Origin: Dendrobium chrysotoxum
Taxonomy: Eukaryota; Streptophyta; Magnoliopsida; Asparagales; Orchidaceae
Reading direction: 5' to 3'
Assembly (NCBI GenBank): GCA_019925795.1
Contig: CM034310.1
Coordinates: 23,828,764 to 23,892,763 of the forward strand
Length of the DNA: 64,000 nucleotides
Shown: one piece after another, positions 1-12,744 of the stretch
Layout: every line of letters starts with the position of its first letter
Numbering within the stretch: position 1 is the stretch's first letter
Translations under genes and position numbers: made by a program
Notes under the pieces: model-generated
The model's input: the letters and a program-made list of their open reading frames with translations, nothing else
Databases searched by the model: none
What the model was told of the DNA's origin: nothing

Positions 1-736
1 TGACAAATCTACAAAATATCAATATATCTAAACATTCATTAGGAGAGGTAATAAATATGATCAATAATTATTCTGGTTCTCTTTTAATAAATTGTTTTTA
101 TACATTGTAGGTAAAGTACTACTCTATAAGAGTAGTAATAAAAAGATTAAATCAAGAAGGAAATATATGGTACATCTCATGTAATATATATAAATCAAAA
201 ATTTATATTATTGATGATATTACAAAATGCTCTAAATATTCAAAAGAAAAAGTAGAATATAGTTTGAGGTAAAATATTTATGTAATATTATCCTATTTTA
301 ATTAAATTATATAACCTTGATAACCTATTTCACATTTATTTATACAAGTATTTTATCAAATTACGTGTTGAGGATAATAGTTCAACTACAATATTTATAG
401 TTTTTGATACTGAAGTTGAATAAATTATTGGTATGCCAGTTACAAAGTTAGAGAAAATCAAGGTAACTATTTTTTTATGTCATTCTATTTATATTGTAAC
501 TTATATATGTATACTATTATATGTTTTTTCCTTTTTTATTGTAGACATCCAACATAGAAGATTATAATAACATAATCACAAATATTTGTGATAAGGAGTT
601 GATATTCTCAGTAAAGGCTCAAGATAAAATATATGGTAATCAAACATTTTGTTCAATTGCAGTTCAATCTGTAAAGGAAGAGTCTGATGAAGTTTTAACC
701 ATAGAACCTAAAAGAATAAAATTAGAGGAAATGTAA
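1..736 (+). pseudogene. RPA70-like gene of Helitron copy A, 3' exons, decayed
   Basis: Plant Helitrons commonly carry a gene like the large subunit of replication protein A (single-strand DNA binding). Here four exons can be followed: about 1-47, 111-268, 349-462 and 545-736, ending KRIKLEEM-stop. They match, exon by exon, the minus-strand copy at 49902-50689. Exon 2 corresponds to the zinc-binding part of the C-terminal OB fold, but two cysteines of its CxxC pairs are tyrosine here (CNIY, CSKY) and cysteine in the other copy. Exon 3 has an in-frame TAA where the other copy has CAA, and its splice acceptor reads AA instead of AG. So this copy is not functional. The 5' exons lie outside the window. 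Confidence 0.8.
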
Positions 737-809
737 AATTCTTCATTATTATTGTTTGACATATATATTTTCCTATTAATACTCTAGATATGCATTTCTT
801 ATTCCCCCC

Positions 810-854
<45 letters not shown>

Positions 855-3216
855 ACTCTCTCTTTCTTTATTGCAGGTTATTGCAACTTTGAGAGTTGAT
901 ATCATGCCTTAGATTTGAAAATTATGTTGATGACATAGAGCATTGTGTTTGTATATGATTTGTAGGTTATGTTTGTTTTGAAACCATCTATTATAACTCT
1001 ACATTTTGTTGTTTAAAATTTTAGTATTTAAAGCTACTTATTGCAGTTATATCAATAACATAGAGGATATATCAATAGCAATTTGAAGTATTTATTGATT
1101 ATTATTTTATATTCTACTCCTTAATTTTGCTAATTTGTTTTGTTGGTGGTTGATTTTTTATCAAGTTATAGATAGGATTTGTTAAGGGTTATACAAGTTA
1201 TGTTGGTTTGGAGATTGCTTTGGGGATTTTTTGCAGGACAATGATGAGAGCTTTTGCACCTCACACCACTTTACCTCCTTGGATAGCCATTCTACAAAAC
1301 AGGAAGTATCCAACGATCGACCATTTCATATAATACATCTGTTTAGTGAAACTAAACCTATGTTGCACGTTGCTTTGTTAAATTAGGCCTACCTACATTT
1401 TTCTTTTCCTGTATTTTATTTCTTCATTATTGTTCTCATTTCATTTTTCAGCTTTCTCTAGCTTGATGACTTTTTTTTTTATTATTATATAAAATTTGTG
1501 TTTTTGTTGGTATTTGCTATCCATTTAGTTGTGACGAGTTTATTGCAAAATCTATTTTTTTTCATGTATTCCATACTAAAAAATATATTCATAAATATGG
1601 GCGTTATCCACTAACAACAGGTGTACCTATTTTCCTCTTCTCAATTAATGTTAGGCAACAACATTATGTATGGCTTGGGTTTTCTTCTACCCAATCGATG
1701 CAGTCCCACTCATCAAATCTTTTTTATTATTAATGATAAGGTCTCCTAACTGAATATAATGGTTGTGATTGCGCTACTTATTTTGCAAGAAAAAAAATGC
1801 GTTGTTCACATGACACCATTTCTATTGACTTTTGTTCCATCCGGTTAGTTGCATGTTTAATATCTCTTCTCTGTTTAGCTAGGAAATTTAGGTTTTTTCT
1901 CAAGTTACTTCAAAAGGTTTTTCGAATATGTTATTTGTGATTGAAGTTCATGGAATTTTTCTCCTTAAAATTGGAATTTCATTCAGATCATCTCTTAATC
2001 TTTTTTGAAGCTGCTGATCGAACAAATCTTCACCTGCTGCACCAGAAAAATACCAATTTATACCTTATGTCCTGTATGGATTTATAGAACTCGTGACTTA
2101 TACAAACTTCTAATATGTTTATAGCCATGACATCATCTAACTTTATTTAGTTTTGGTGCTTCAAGAGTACTTCAGATTCATTTTCTTTCAAGTCTTGTCA
2201 ATCTGATTTTAGGCATATTTTTTTAGATGGACAAAAATCTTTTTTTAATCCTAATGGAAAAAATTTAGGTTATCAATAACATTAAAAGATAAAACTTTTC
2301 TCTAAGTTGATTTTTCTAATGTTCTAAATTTTTTTTCTTCCCTAGAATAATATCTATACCACAATGTCTCACAATAAATCCAACAAATTTTCTAAAGGTA
2401 ATATTATACAAACATTTTTTAAAACCGTCAATGCTGATCCCAAGCCCAGATGAAAAAGGTTGAGGGGTTTTTTTTTAAATTAATGCATTTTTTTATTAAT
2501 GAGTTAATAAATTATAATAGTATTCTGTAATTTATTTTTTCAAATTTCATTACTGTAAAATCACTATCTTTTGTATTCACAAAAAATTTGGCATACATGT
2601 TCATATTTATAATAATTATCTTAAACCTTTTTTATTGTCTATTACGTAACGATCATGGATATTTCAATTCTAAATGTCTACAAAAGTCATGGAGGATTAA
2701 ACAAAAAAGTATTCTTGAATAAGAGGATATTATTAGTTCAACTTAACCATTTGATATTGTCTTGCAAGGTAGAAAATGAAACCTTGATCAAATTCTTTAA
2801 AAATATAATTGAAATGGATTGTTCATCAATCCAAAAGCTCCTTTATTGTTCTTTATTTCTAATGATCTATTTTGGATGATGCTTTAGTGGAATGTGGTGT
2901 ACTTGAACTATTTTATTTTATTTGTCATAAAATGAAATTTATTGATTTGTAATAATACATCATGTTTGTTGCATCCCAGGTTTCATAATTCTTGTAGGTG
3001 CAATTAGTCAAAAGAACGCCATCATTGTGATCAAAACCAGGAAAAAAAATTCAATTTACTTTGGCACGAAATTTTAGTTCTAACGATAGATTATATTTAT
3101 CAATTAGCTGCACTCAAACCTTTGTTATATGTGCAAAGTTTGACTTTTCTATGCCCATGAGTTATTCCCATAAAAATGCATTTGTGCATTTCTCTTATTT
3201 ACAAATTTTGTTTCAG
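737..3216 (+). other. Helitron A, non-coding 3' region
   Basis: No gene seen. Positions 877-915 hold a short exon-like piece (reading VIATLRVD) also found at 49770-49797 on the minus strand and at 61929-61965. Positions about 2215-2465 match 49075-49330 on the minus strand, ending in a shared block around GCCCAGATGAAAAAGGTTGA. That shows copy A and Helitron B share this downstream part. The remainder is AT-rich with no recognisable feature. A 74-residue open frame at 2655-2879 has no recognisable motif. Confidence 0.6.
804..868. repeat. (C)n(TC)n microsatellite
   Basis: A run of about 17 C is followed by about 15 TC units and a decayed CT tract. It lies just before a short exon-like segment (877-915) that starts after TTTATTGCAG. 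Both other RPA-type regions have a CT-rich tract at the same place (61875-61925 on +, 49805-49835 on -), so this tract is part of the Helitron and not a new expansion in the host. Confidence 0.85.
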
Positions 3217-3275
3217 GTTGTTAATGACTTACTAAATCCTGCTGGTCAGAACTTGAGAATTAGGAAAACCTTCAG
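3217..3275 (+). pseudogene. KIN-7-like: Kinesin-7 motor exon fragment
   Basis: A single 59-bp exon flanked by a good acceptor (TTTGTTTCAG) and donor (CAG|GTAGGC) reads VVNDLLNPAGQNLRIR. This is the strongly conserved segment after the EIYNE motif in the motor domain of plant kinesin-7 proteins. The family usually continues with an acidic E-D pair; here a one-base deletion shifts the frame after RIR. No neighbouring kinesin exons were seen. The context, downstream of Helitron A, suggests a captured exon. The match is short but very characteristic. Confidence 0.7.
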
Positions 3276-3885
3276 GTAGGCTTTATATATTTGTTTGTTT
3301 AATTAACTTTTATTATTACTATTTTTGGTCTGATTTGCTTTTAACATATGATATTGATCTTGTTTAAATTGCTAGCATCTCTTTACTCAAGGTTGCACAA
3401 CTAATAACCTTAAAATACAAGGTTTATGCTCATTAGTTTGCTAAAACAAACTTAGTATGTGATATTCACTCATAAGTCATAAATGCAAGAAATGGGTTTG
3501 CAAAAATTTTTCAATAAATAGCAAAGTAATCATGGCTTAAATATATAATACTTATTTTACTATTCCTTCTTCTAAATCAATTATATGCTACCAAGATTTA
3601 CTTCAACTAAAAACTATTAAATAATAAAAAAAATATGCTAATAATATGAGAGGTGTATACAAATCCTAAAATAACAAAGACCATTTATGCCATACTTACA
3701 ATTAAAGGGACATCTCATTGAATTTCCAAATATTAATTTCATATAGCTTATAGTGTTGATCTCTCTTAATACCACCGGCCATCCTGACCCCAAATTCTTT
3801 TCATTTTACATTGCATTCATTTTACTTCAAAGCAAAAAAAAAAGTAATCTAATGCATTTCTTTTATAATTGTATGCACAGCCATA
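3276..3885. other. AT-rich spacer, nothing recognised
   Basis: No gene, repeat boundary or splice-like exon could be recognised. The segment ends at the poly-T that marks the tail of the LINE that follows. Confidence 0.5.
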
Positions 3886-5390
3886 TATTCTTTTTTTTTT
3901 GGGGGAAACCCCCCAGAGAGGGCCTACGCATTAATATATGGAAAAATTACAAGTCCTTAAAGGGGCTTCAAGCTCACTACTGTTCAAACAAGCTATAAAA
4001 AGAGCAAAAAATAAAAAACCTAGGAGCTCGATGCCTCTACTAATCAAAAGTACAAAATCCCCTAGGTACATTTTACGGTGCACAAGGATGAGCACCAAAA
4101 AATAAGGAGAGCACCAAAAAATTGCAACCAGCATCATCCGCTTCTCCAGTGTAAACTCTCTATAAGTACCTACAAAGTTAAGAATCTGCAAAAAGAGATG
4201 ATGCCCAATATAGACATAAAAATAATAAGGACAGAGTCTAGTATGCCAAAGGCAACAGTTGTTATCAAAGAGAGTTCTACTAAGGCTAAACCAAATAATA
4301 CGAGTCACCAATTTACTAATCACCACACAAGAGGAGAAGCTACCAAAGCATGGATAAGCCAAATGAACATTAGTGAAACCAAAGAGATCAAGCACCAAGG
4401 AGTCTGAACAACTCGAAAGGCAAAAACCAGCGGGAACAACTTGAACCATAACCAATTACAACCGAACAGCAACAAACCATCTCCAGGCCAAACGAACTAA
4501 GCAAGGAACAACCTCAAAATGCCAACCATCCATAGTCCAAACATGAGAAAAACACCAACTGTTATAGTCAAAACAGAAGAAGCACTGGCACAAAATGCCC
4601 AGACCAAACAGAGACACCGCCAGCAGAGTAAAAGAATCAATCCAACAACACACTCCAACATCTAAAACGAGAATCAGAAAAACCCACAGATGCTAGAACA
4701 ACCAAATAGCCCAACAGCTTGTAAAGATCAGAGAAAAGATAAAGAAAGACAGCCAAAACCCAGAATTAAGTATGAACATAAGGGGTACTACATTCATCTA
4801 GATAAAGCAAGCCTTTAAGCTGCCTCGGGATAGTAGCATGAAGGATATTAGTAAAACAATCCAAATTACAACCCCAATTAGTAAGCCAATTAGCACAAGA
4901 GTTACCCACTTTACTAACATGGCAAAAATAAGAATTGGTAAACAACAAGAGCCTTTTAATATCCCTAACAAGATAGAAATTATTAGGGGAGCAACACACC
5001 TCCTCCACCTCTTGCAAAGGAGTAATATTCAACCCAGAGTTAACTTCAATATATAGATTCACTAAATTAAGAGGCCGGCATAACTGAATACCATAAAGAA
5101 TAGCCCTCAGAATAGCAGTATTAGCATTACCTTTTTGAAATGGACCCGCAAAGGCAACAATAAGATGGCCATTAGTATCCCTAACAAGGCCACCACAACC
5201 ATCCATAGAATTAGAGATAACAACATCAACATTCAGTTTAAAGAAATTAGGAGGAGGCTTAATCCAATAAACAACCTTCGGAGAAGGGGGAGCATGTTCC
5301 CAATTGATCCCTAAAATAGTGCTGATATTATAACAATTTTTAAAACTCTTAATGGAAATCAAATTAACAGCCACCATTTATGCAGGCTAC
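3886..5390 (-). mobile_element. L1-type LINE, 5'-truncated (copy 1)
   Basis: Read on the minus strand, this is the 3' end of an L1-type non-LTR retrotransposon: an RNase H-like domain (4766-5377), a long 3' UTR and a terminal A-tract (poly-T at 3889-3900 on +). The 3' end (GGGGGAAACCCCCC and the text around ATTAATATATGG) is the same family as the elements ending at 21986 (+) and starting near 34210 (-). The reverse transcriptase and endonuclease are absent. I could not find a convincing target-site duplication, so the right boundary is approximate. Confidence 0.75.
4766..5377 (-). pseudogene. RNase H-like C-terminal domain of a LINE
   Basis: A 203-residue open stretch contains WIKPPPNFFKLNVD, then GCGGLVRDTNGHLIVAFAGP, then VNSGLN and a C-terminal HVSKVGNSCANWLTNWG block. 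These are the familiar landmarks of the RVT_3-type RNase H at the end of plant L1-like polyproteins (usual forms KLNVDGA, GGVIRD, and HV-R-N-AD-LA). Several catalytic acids appear to be altered: the usual D-G-A/S after LNVD is VVI, and the AD-LA motif is AN-LT. The frame is open but is only the tail of a much longer protein, so it is a fragment. The tail is collinear with the one at about 20990-21225. Confidence 0.75.
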
Positions 5391-8089
5391 TTCACAGAAG
5401 GAAAGTTTGGTTAGGGTAAACCAAAGATTAAACCCAACTTCATTTGCTCACCTGGTACATTTGGACATTCATATAACATTTCTGATTTTTCTATAGGGGA
5501 TGTTGGTTCTAATGTTTTGGCTTATTTAGTCCTAACCAAACCAACTTAGTTAAATATTACATGCAATGATGGTATGGAAGGGGTGACTGAACCAAGAAAA
5601 TGAGAATAACGTTGATGGTTTGAGGCATTCAATATTTATGAATATGACATGTAATGATGTTATGAAAGGGGTGACTGAACTAAGAAAATTAGAGTGTCAT
5701 TGATAGTTTTAAGGCATATGATCGAATATTATGAGTGCAATTAATTTGGCGGGAATGCTTTTAGAGTATGTTGAAGTTTTGGGGTGATCGAAGAATTTCT
5801 AACCACTTTCTGGCTACATCAAAGGTAAAATATGATGTATTCTGCTTTGTAATGGTGGATGAACTTATATTGAAAGCTAAACATCATAAATTGTGCTATT
5901 CACATATTTAATAATTCTTTTAGTCTAATTATGAATAAATGAAAAGTTAATATAATTCTGCAAAAGTTTTAGTAGATAACGGCTTAGGATTTAGTGAATA
6001 GAAAGTTATATAGTCTACTTAATAATAGTTAAGAATTATCTGACACTTAGCTGTGACACATTTATTTTGAGAATTATGATATATTGACATTATTTATGAG
6101 AAGAGTCAAAATTCAGGCGTTGAATTGAAGAGGAAAGTTTGGGATATTGCATATGAAGACAATATAGCGGTGCCTTAATGGATGATTTATGAAATATGAC
6201 ATTATGTTGTGTGAATCTGAGTGTTAGGTGCGAAGTCATCCACAAGTAAGTTGAGTTTTGTAGAAATGCAAATGCATGCAAAAAAAACCTTAAAAGGATA
6301 CAGAGCAAAAGCATATATATTTGTGAGCTTGTGGAAGTAGAGCTTATTTAAGTGAAGTTTATAGATTTGTAAGTGAGTGGACTTCAAACCTCTAAAGCAA
6401 GGCATAGAATAAAGTCCACATTAATAAGAAGGAAAAAGGGTATAATAAATGTCACATCATATTAAAAAATGTGTAAAATAGAATGAAAATTTTATGCATA
6501 TTTAGTTGAATTGAACTTGAAAGGGCTCGTAAAGTTGATTGTAGATACTTATTATAAAGCAAATAATATCAACGACATAATTGCTATTCACTTAAGTTTA
6601 CTTATTGGAAGCACAAGTTTTTTAGAATAAGCTTCCTTTGGATAGGTTTGTGGTTGCTCTAGGATGCCATTTTTATCAATTACTCTGCTTTTCGTTCATA
6701 CTCAACCAATTATTCTTCCCTATTTAACGTCTCCATTTTTTTTCATCTTTTTCTTCTAACCTTTATTACTTGTCTTTCCTATTTCTCTTCCAAATTTTTT
6801 TTTCTGCTGTTAATCTATTCTTCTTACTTCTGAAACTTTTATTCACAAATACCCATTAGTGTTGTTTATAATTTCATTAAAGTCGACGATCATTAATGTC
6901 TATAGTTTATTGGATACTACATTGTTTATTATGAAAATATTATGTCTTACCTTAATTATTTTTCCTCTTCTTGATTCTACAATATTATGTTGCCATTATT
7001 TGCTCAATGCATTTGAGATACTTTCCAAGTGAATCTAAATTTATATATTGGTTTGTTCTTAAGATTGTTATGCATAAATTTAGCTGAGTGGTGGCACGTA
7101 GCTATCATTACTAGCCTCATAACAAGTCCAATCTATTTGATGGCATTTTATATTGTTGTAAATAGTGTAGATGATAACTTGTACTGGTGTACCAAGATTG
7201 CATTTAAGAACACAATTAAAGCACCTAAAGAAGCGTTCGCCATAATGGAATCATAATTAAGCCATCCATAAAAGAGCAAGTTCTATCAGTTAGTTAGCTT
7301 ACCTTGGTTGAAGTGAAAGAACATCAAGCAAGAGATAGAGAGAGGTTGAGAAAGAGAAAGAGAACATAGACAAATACAGTTGGATATATATGATTTAACA
7401 GTTTCTTTGTCTAACCTAATTGGGATTTTGTTTGTGCTCAGTATTATCCACATTTTCTTCCTTACAACATGTTCTTTTGTAATTAAACTATAGTCAAAGT
7501 CTTTTTTGCTCTTAATCATTGATTTTCTTATTAATATTCCAAAAACAAGATTGCTCTTCCAGATGAACAAATCCGAAGATGGGAAATTCAATTCCTGATA
7601 ATAGTGAAAGCCTCGGTATCCCTCATGTTTGTTTAGATTCAAAGCTATATTCCATAATTTTTTTATTATATATGTTGTGCCTACTATTGAGTTTTGTTTT
7701 TTTTTTAAATTGGATATTGGTTATGCCAAGCTTGCAAATTTAGATCCACATTATGGGCTATGTAAGCATTTAGTAGTAAATATTTTCTTTCACAGTTAAT
7801 AGTAAATTGCCAAGTTTCCACTATACTGAATTTAAGTTAATCCCTTTTGGTATGGTAGACTCTGTTAGAGTTATTAAATTTATGAGGTTGTTGTATTAAT
7901 ATTAGAATTTATTATAAATTCATAATATTTGTATTGTACTTTCTTTTTTGCTTTATTTTCATGATTTTATATAGATATAGTTGTAATAATATTAAATTAA
8001 TCCATGATTGACTGATACATGTTGAACTATGAATTAAAGTGAGTTAACTTAAGATTTTTCTGCCACTTTATTGAAACCGGCACAATGGT
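5391..8089. other. AT-rich region, partly shared with 38870-39070
   Basis: No gene recognised apart from the tandem duplication at 5557-5716. About 7830-8040 matches the minus strand of 38870-39065 (blocks such as CCCTTTTGGTATGGTAG and TTTATATAGATATAGTT). In the other copy this sequence lies just upstream of a C2-domain exon and looks like intron. The C2 exon itself is not present here because a copia element begins at 8095. Confidence 0.55.
5557..5716. repeat. Two-unit tandem duplication, about 88 bp
   Basis: The segment containing ATGGAAGGGGTGACTGAACC (near 5573) recurs as ATGAAAGGGGTGACTGAACT (near 5662), with matching flanks ending in GAGGCAT or AAGGCAT. The two units differ at roughly one position in eight. 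No function is apparent. Confidence 0.65.
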
Positions 8090-8094
8090 CTTTA

Positions 8095-8380
8095 TGAAAA
8101 GAAGAAATCACTCTTCACTTCCTCTGAGCATTAACCAACAGCAGCTGCACAAGCCGCCACTGACATCTGACCCATCAGCTCTCTATTTTTACTTTATATA
8201 AAGGCCTAGGGCAGTTTAGACACTTTCTTCCTTACCAACTTATGTGTATTTTTTCTCTTGTTATGCTACAGTAAAATGCATCCATGATTTTACCTAAACA
8301 AGCTCTTCTTCCTCCTTGTGCTTTGTCTATCTTTGAATGTTGGATAATGATCCAAAAGGATCATTCTGTTTGCTTCTTCA
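8095..8380 (+). repeat. copia 5' LTR
   Basis: 286 bp, TG...CA ends. Contains a TATA-like TTTATATAAA at about 8193 and the block CCTCCTTGTGCTTTG also found in the right LTR. One extra A near the start relative to the right LTR. Confidence 0.9.
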
Positions 8381-8739
8381 TGGCATCAGAGCAACTTGCC
8401 TAACGGCCCTCATTCTCATTCGAAATCGGGGACTCGACCGCTACTTCTGCCTCGTCCACTCCACAGTTGGTAGTCCACGAAAACCAGACCAACACCGACA
8501 TTCTCATATCTCCCACCCTCAAATTTCTTCTTTCTAACATTAAGAATGTCATCAATGTCCAACTCCTTACGGACAACTATCCAACCTAGCACTCTGCTAT
8601 TCAAAAACTCTTCGCAGCCAATAATATCTCTGGTTATCTCGATGGTACACAGCCTTATCCACCCAAACACCTACTTATCGCCACTAGACCACTCACATTA
8701 AACCCTCAATTTTCTCCCTGGACTCTAGTAGACTAAAAC

Positions 8740-11700
8740 TTGTCTGTCGCCCTATTTTCTACTATCTTGTCTTCGATCCTCCCCTACATCTTAAACCTAG
8801 ATACTACTACATCAATTTGGCAGACACTTGAACAACAATTTTACTCTAAAAATCGATCTCGAGTGATTCAACTAAAAAATGAGTTACACTCATTATCTAT
8901 GCATAACAAGTCTATGACCGAATATATTGCCTAAGTTAAGAGCATAGTAGACAACATAAATGCTGCCGGCGATTCTGTAGACAGTGAAGACATCATGCTC
9001 TACATATTAAATGGTCTCCCCCCCACTTATCAGTCATTCAAAACCTTTATCAGATCCTCCCTTCAACCGATCAGCCTAGACGACTTGTACTCCTTGCTTC
9101 GAAGCGAAGAAGTTAATCAAAATACTAATGTAGTAAAAGAACTCTCATTCTCCTCGACGTCATCTCCCTCAGACCCAATACTCTCCTTAATCACTAATCG
9201 AGGGCGTGGATGAGCTCGATTCAACAACTATCGAGGATGTGGCTGTGGAGTTAGCTCCAATCGCACCCCAAAGTAACCCCAATTTGACGGACAATGCCAA
9301 ATTTGTGGCAAAAGTGGACATTCAACTATTACATGTTGGCATAGAGGCAACTTTCAATACAACTCCCCTTCTTCCTCCGGTGATGTCACCCTCTTAGCTA
9401 ACAATCTCAATAATGATCTTGCCCCCTGGTACAAAAACAACGGTGCTAATGCTCATCTCCGGCCGGACCCGCTACCACTTCAATAACCTTATACTAGTAA
9501 AGATCACATGCTGGTTGGCAATGGTACTCCTCTTCCAATACAAAATTTTGGTAATGGCTTACTTCCCACGCCTACTCGTAAGCTCACTCTTAACCCCTTG
9601 CTTCATGTTCCAAACTTAACTCATTGTCTTCTCTCAATTTCTAAACTTATAAATGAAAATTATTGCTCCATTGTCTTTAATAAATCTAGCTTTCATGCTA
9701 AGGATCAGACGACCAATCAAATGCTTCTCAGTAGTCCTTTCCATAATGGCCTTTACCCTCTTCCGATCACTCTAGCTCCTCCTACTATAGCCGCAGCTGC
9801 TTCTACTATATGTTCCCCATCTCCAGCTACTACATCTCATCACCGCTTGGGCCATCCCAACTTCAGAGTTCTTCAAACCTTATCTAAGATGTTACCTACT
9901 ATATGTACTCCTCTTTCTACTAATTTTTGTAATTCCTATGAATTAGTAAAGAGTCACAGGCTTCCCTTCTCCCCCTCACACCATGTATCTGCATCTTCCT
10001 TAGAACTACTTCATGTGGATGTTTGGGGACCTTCATCGATTCTCTCTTATGATGGTTTTTGATACTACCTATTAATAGTTGATGATTTCACCATATATTC
10101 TTGGTTGTTTCCTTTAAAACTAAAGTTTGAAATTCTTCAAACTCTAATTCAATTTAAAAGGCTCATCAAAAAATAATTAAACTCCTCTATCATAACAATT
10201 CAAATGATGACAGAGGAGAATTCATAAACATTGTCTTAAAAACATTCTTTTCCACTATAGGCATTACTCACCAATACACATGTCCCCGTACTCCTCAATA
10301 AAATGGCATTGTTGAACATAAACACTTCCACCTTCTTGAAACAGCTCGAACCTTACTCATCGATGCTCAACTTCCTTCCCCATTCTGGATCGAAGCCTTG
10401 CATACTGCTATTTACCGCCTCCCCTCATCCCACAATTCCTTCAAATCCCCATATGAACTTCTCCATAAAACTCCACTAATATATCATCATATGCGCATAT
10501 TCGACTACTATTGCTACCCCTGGCTCCGCCCCTACGCTCCTCATAAACTTGCACTTCGCTCCATACCATGCATCTTCTTCGACCATGTTACTCAACAAAA
10601 GGGCTATAAATTCTACAATCCTCTCACAGGCAAGATTCATGTCTCCCGACATGTTATATTTGATGAAACTACCTTCCCTTCAATACCTATAACTCCACCC
10701 GAAATAAGATCTTCACCACCTGTTAACCCAACCCCACTATTCCCACCTCTTACTACAACTCAATTACCCTCTACAGCTTCACCTGCATGCCACTATCCCA
10801 CAACTACTTCTCCTCCATTACAATCTCCAGCCCATTCCCGATCCTCCTTTACACCCACTATATCTCCTTCCTCTGCCTCATCACCCACGTCCTCCTCACA
10901 ATCCATCACAAGCTCCAATACATCCCCATCTTAACCACATCATCATCTAATGGTTACTAGACTTCAGACTAGCTCGCTGAAGCCTCACCAAATCATGGAC
11001 CTTAATCATACTATCCAACCCATTCCCACCTCTTATACCATCGCAAGCAAATTCCTGTAGTGGCGAAATGCAATGTCTGCTGAGTTTAACGCTCTTCAAG
11101 CTCAAGGGACTTGGTCTCTTGTACCACATCCCCCCAATCAACAAATTATAGGCTACAAATGGATCTACAAAATCAAGCATCTTATCAATGGTTCCATAGC
11201 TCATCATAAAGCTTGCCTTATGCCCAAGGCTACAAACAGGAATACGGCATAGGCTATCATGAAACTTTTAGCCCTGTTGTTAAACTCCCTATAATCTGCA
11301 ATTTCCTAACTGTAGCTCTCCATCACAATGGGCAAGTGTTTCAACTCGATGCCATTAATGCCTTCATACATGGCAAAATCGACGAAACCATCTACATGGC
11401 TCAACCACGTGGATTTAACGGCCCTCAATAAATAAATCATGTTTTCCTCCTCCACAAAGCAATCTACAGCTTAAAACAATCTCCACGTCTTTGATTTGCT
11501 ACTTTAACAACCTACCTAAGTACTCAAACCTTTCAAGTCAGCAGTGCCGACCCCTCTTTTCTCCTCTTATCTAAAAACAATATCACTGTTTACATTCTAA
11601 TATATGTTGATGACATCCTTATCACCGGTAATTATTCCTCCTTCATTACTTCCCTCATTACCAACCTCCACTACAAATTCCAAATAAGAAACCTTGGCCA

Positions 11701-12430
11701 ACTCTCTCGATTCCTCGGCATTGACATCACCCGCACCCCGTCTGGCTTCCACCTCCAGCAAACATCCTACATTCAAGACCTTCTTCTTACATCAACAATG
11801 TCACACTGTAAGCCAATACAAACACCCTTACCTAATAAACTCCCCACCGACCCTTCCTTGCAACAATCGTTCACTCAACCAGCACTCTTCCACCAGCTAG
11901 TAGGTTCTTTATAATATTTATCTTCCAGTAGGCTGTACATTGCCTTTGCTGTGAACAAACTATGCCAACAAATGCATCAACCTTTACTTCTACACTACAA
12001 GATCCTCAAACAAGTTCTTTGCTACCTATAAGGCACACTGGATTATAGTCTATTCCTTCCTAAAACAGATTTTCAACTCACTGCTTTCTCCGATTCGGAT
12101 TGGGCAGGCAACATGGTCAATCGAAAATCAACCACTGTACAACTCACTGCTTTCTCTTGCTGAAGCTGCCATAGATCTCATCTGGATTCGCCATTTGTAC
12201 ACAGGCTTCAACATTTCATTAGAGCAAACTCCCATTTTCTGTGACAATATTTCTGCAATGTCCATTGCCAGCAATCCAATTTTTCATGCTCGGACTAAAC
12301 ATATTGAGATCGACCATCACTTTGTTTGAGACATCATTCAGGCCAAGCATATCACTGTTCACCATATGTAGATATATTTACCAAGTCTCTACATTTCTTC
12401 AGGTTCCAAACACTTCGCACCAAGTTAATA
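8740..12430 (+). pseudogene. copia gag-pol polyprotein, broken
   Basis: Gag of the UBN2 type is seen at 8740-9213 (SIWQTLEQQF, SMTEYIA). An intact CX2CX4HX4C zinc knuckle is at 9295-9336. The protease motif, normally W-Y-x-D-S/T-G-A, reads WYKNNGAN (9427-9450), so the catalytic aspartate is lost. Integrase zinc-finger remnants (HHRLGHPN) are at about 9840, with the second CxxC cysteine replaced, and the core follows at 10000-10500. Reverse transcriptase spans about 11140-11920 and keeps YVDD at 11603-11614. RNase H (AFSDSDWAG) begins at about 12080 but a deletion near 12140 joins it to the late part (AEAAIDLIWIRHL). Numerous stops and shifts make it non-coding. Confidence 0.9.
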
Positions 12431-12459
12431 GTTGTTTCACCCATTAACTCGAGGGACGG

Positions 12460-12744
12460 TGAAAGAAGAAATCACTCTCCACATCCTCTGAGCATCAACC
12501 AACAGCAGCTGCATAAGCCGCCACTGACCTCTGACCCAGCAGTTCTCTCTTTTTACTTTATGTAACGGCCTAGAGCTGTTTAGACACTTTCTCCCTTGCC
12601 AACTTATGTGTATTTATTCTCCTGTTATGCTATAGTAAAATGCATCCTTGATTTTACCTAAACAAGCTCTTCTTCCTCCTTGTGCTTTGCCTGTCTTTAA
12701 ATGCTGGATAATGATCCGAAAGGATCATTCTGTTTGCTTCTTCA
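12460..12744 (+). repeat. copia 3' LTR
   Basis: 285 bp, TG...CA ends, preceded by the purine-rich GAGGGACGG. Roughly 8 to 10 percent different from the left LTR by eye; the TATA-like run is disrupted here (TTTATGTAAC). Confidence 0.9.

Larger units (their letters stand above)
8095..12744 (+). mobile_element. Ty1/copia LTR retrotransposon, complete but decayed
   Basis: Two LTRs of 286 and 285 bp (8095-8380 and 12460-12744) begin TGAAA and end TTCA. A primer-binding-like TGGCATCAGAGC follows the left LTR, close to the TGGTATCAGAGC initiator-methionine tRNA site usual in copia. A purine-rich stretch precedes the right LTR (GAGGGACGG). Flanks read CTTTA and CTTTG, a 5-bp target duplication with one mismatch. 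Domain order is gag, protease, integrase, reverse transcriptase, RNase H, which defines Ty1/copia. The LTRs differ at many positions and the coding part has many stops, so this is older than the two gag-only elements nearby. Confidence 0.9.

Noticed and set aside
2398..2465. Possible LINE 5' end around GATCCCAAGCCCAGATGAAA
   Set aside because: It resembled text I associate with RTE-type LINEs, but no reverse transcriptase follows. It is better explained as a block shared by Helitron copies A and B.
4078..4407. 109-residue + strand frame
   Set aside because: Antisense to the LINE 3' UTR; no motif.
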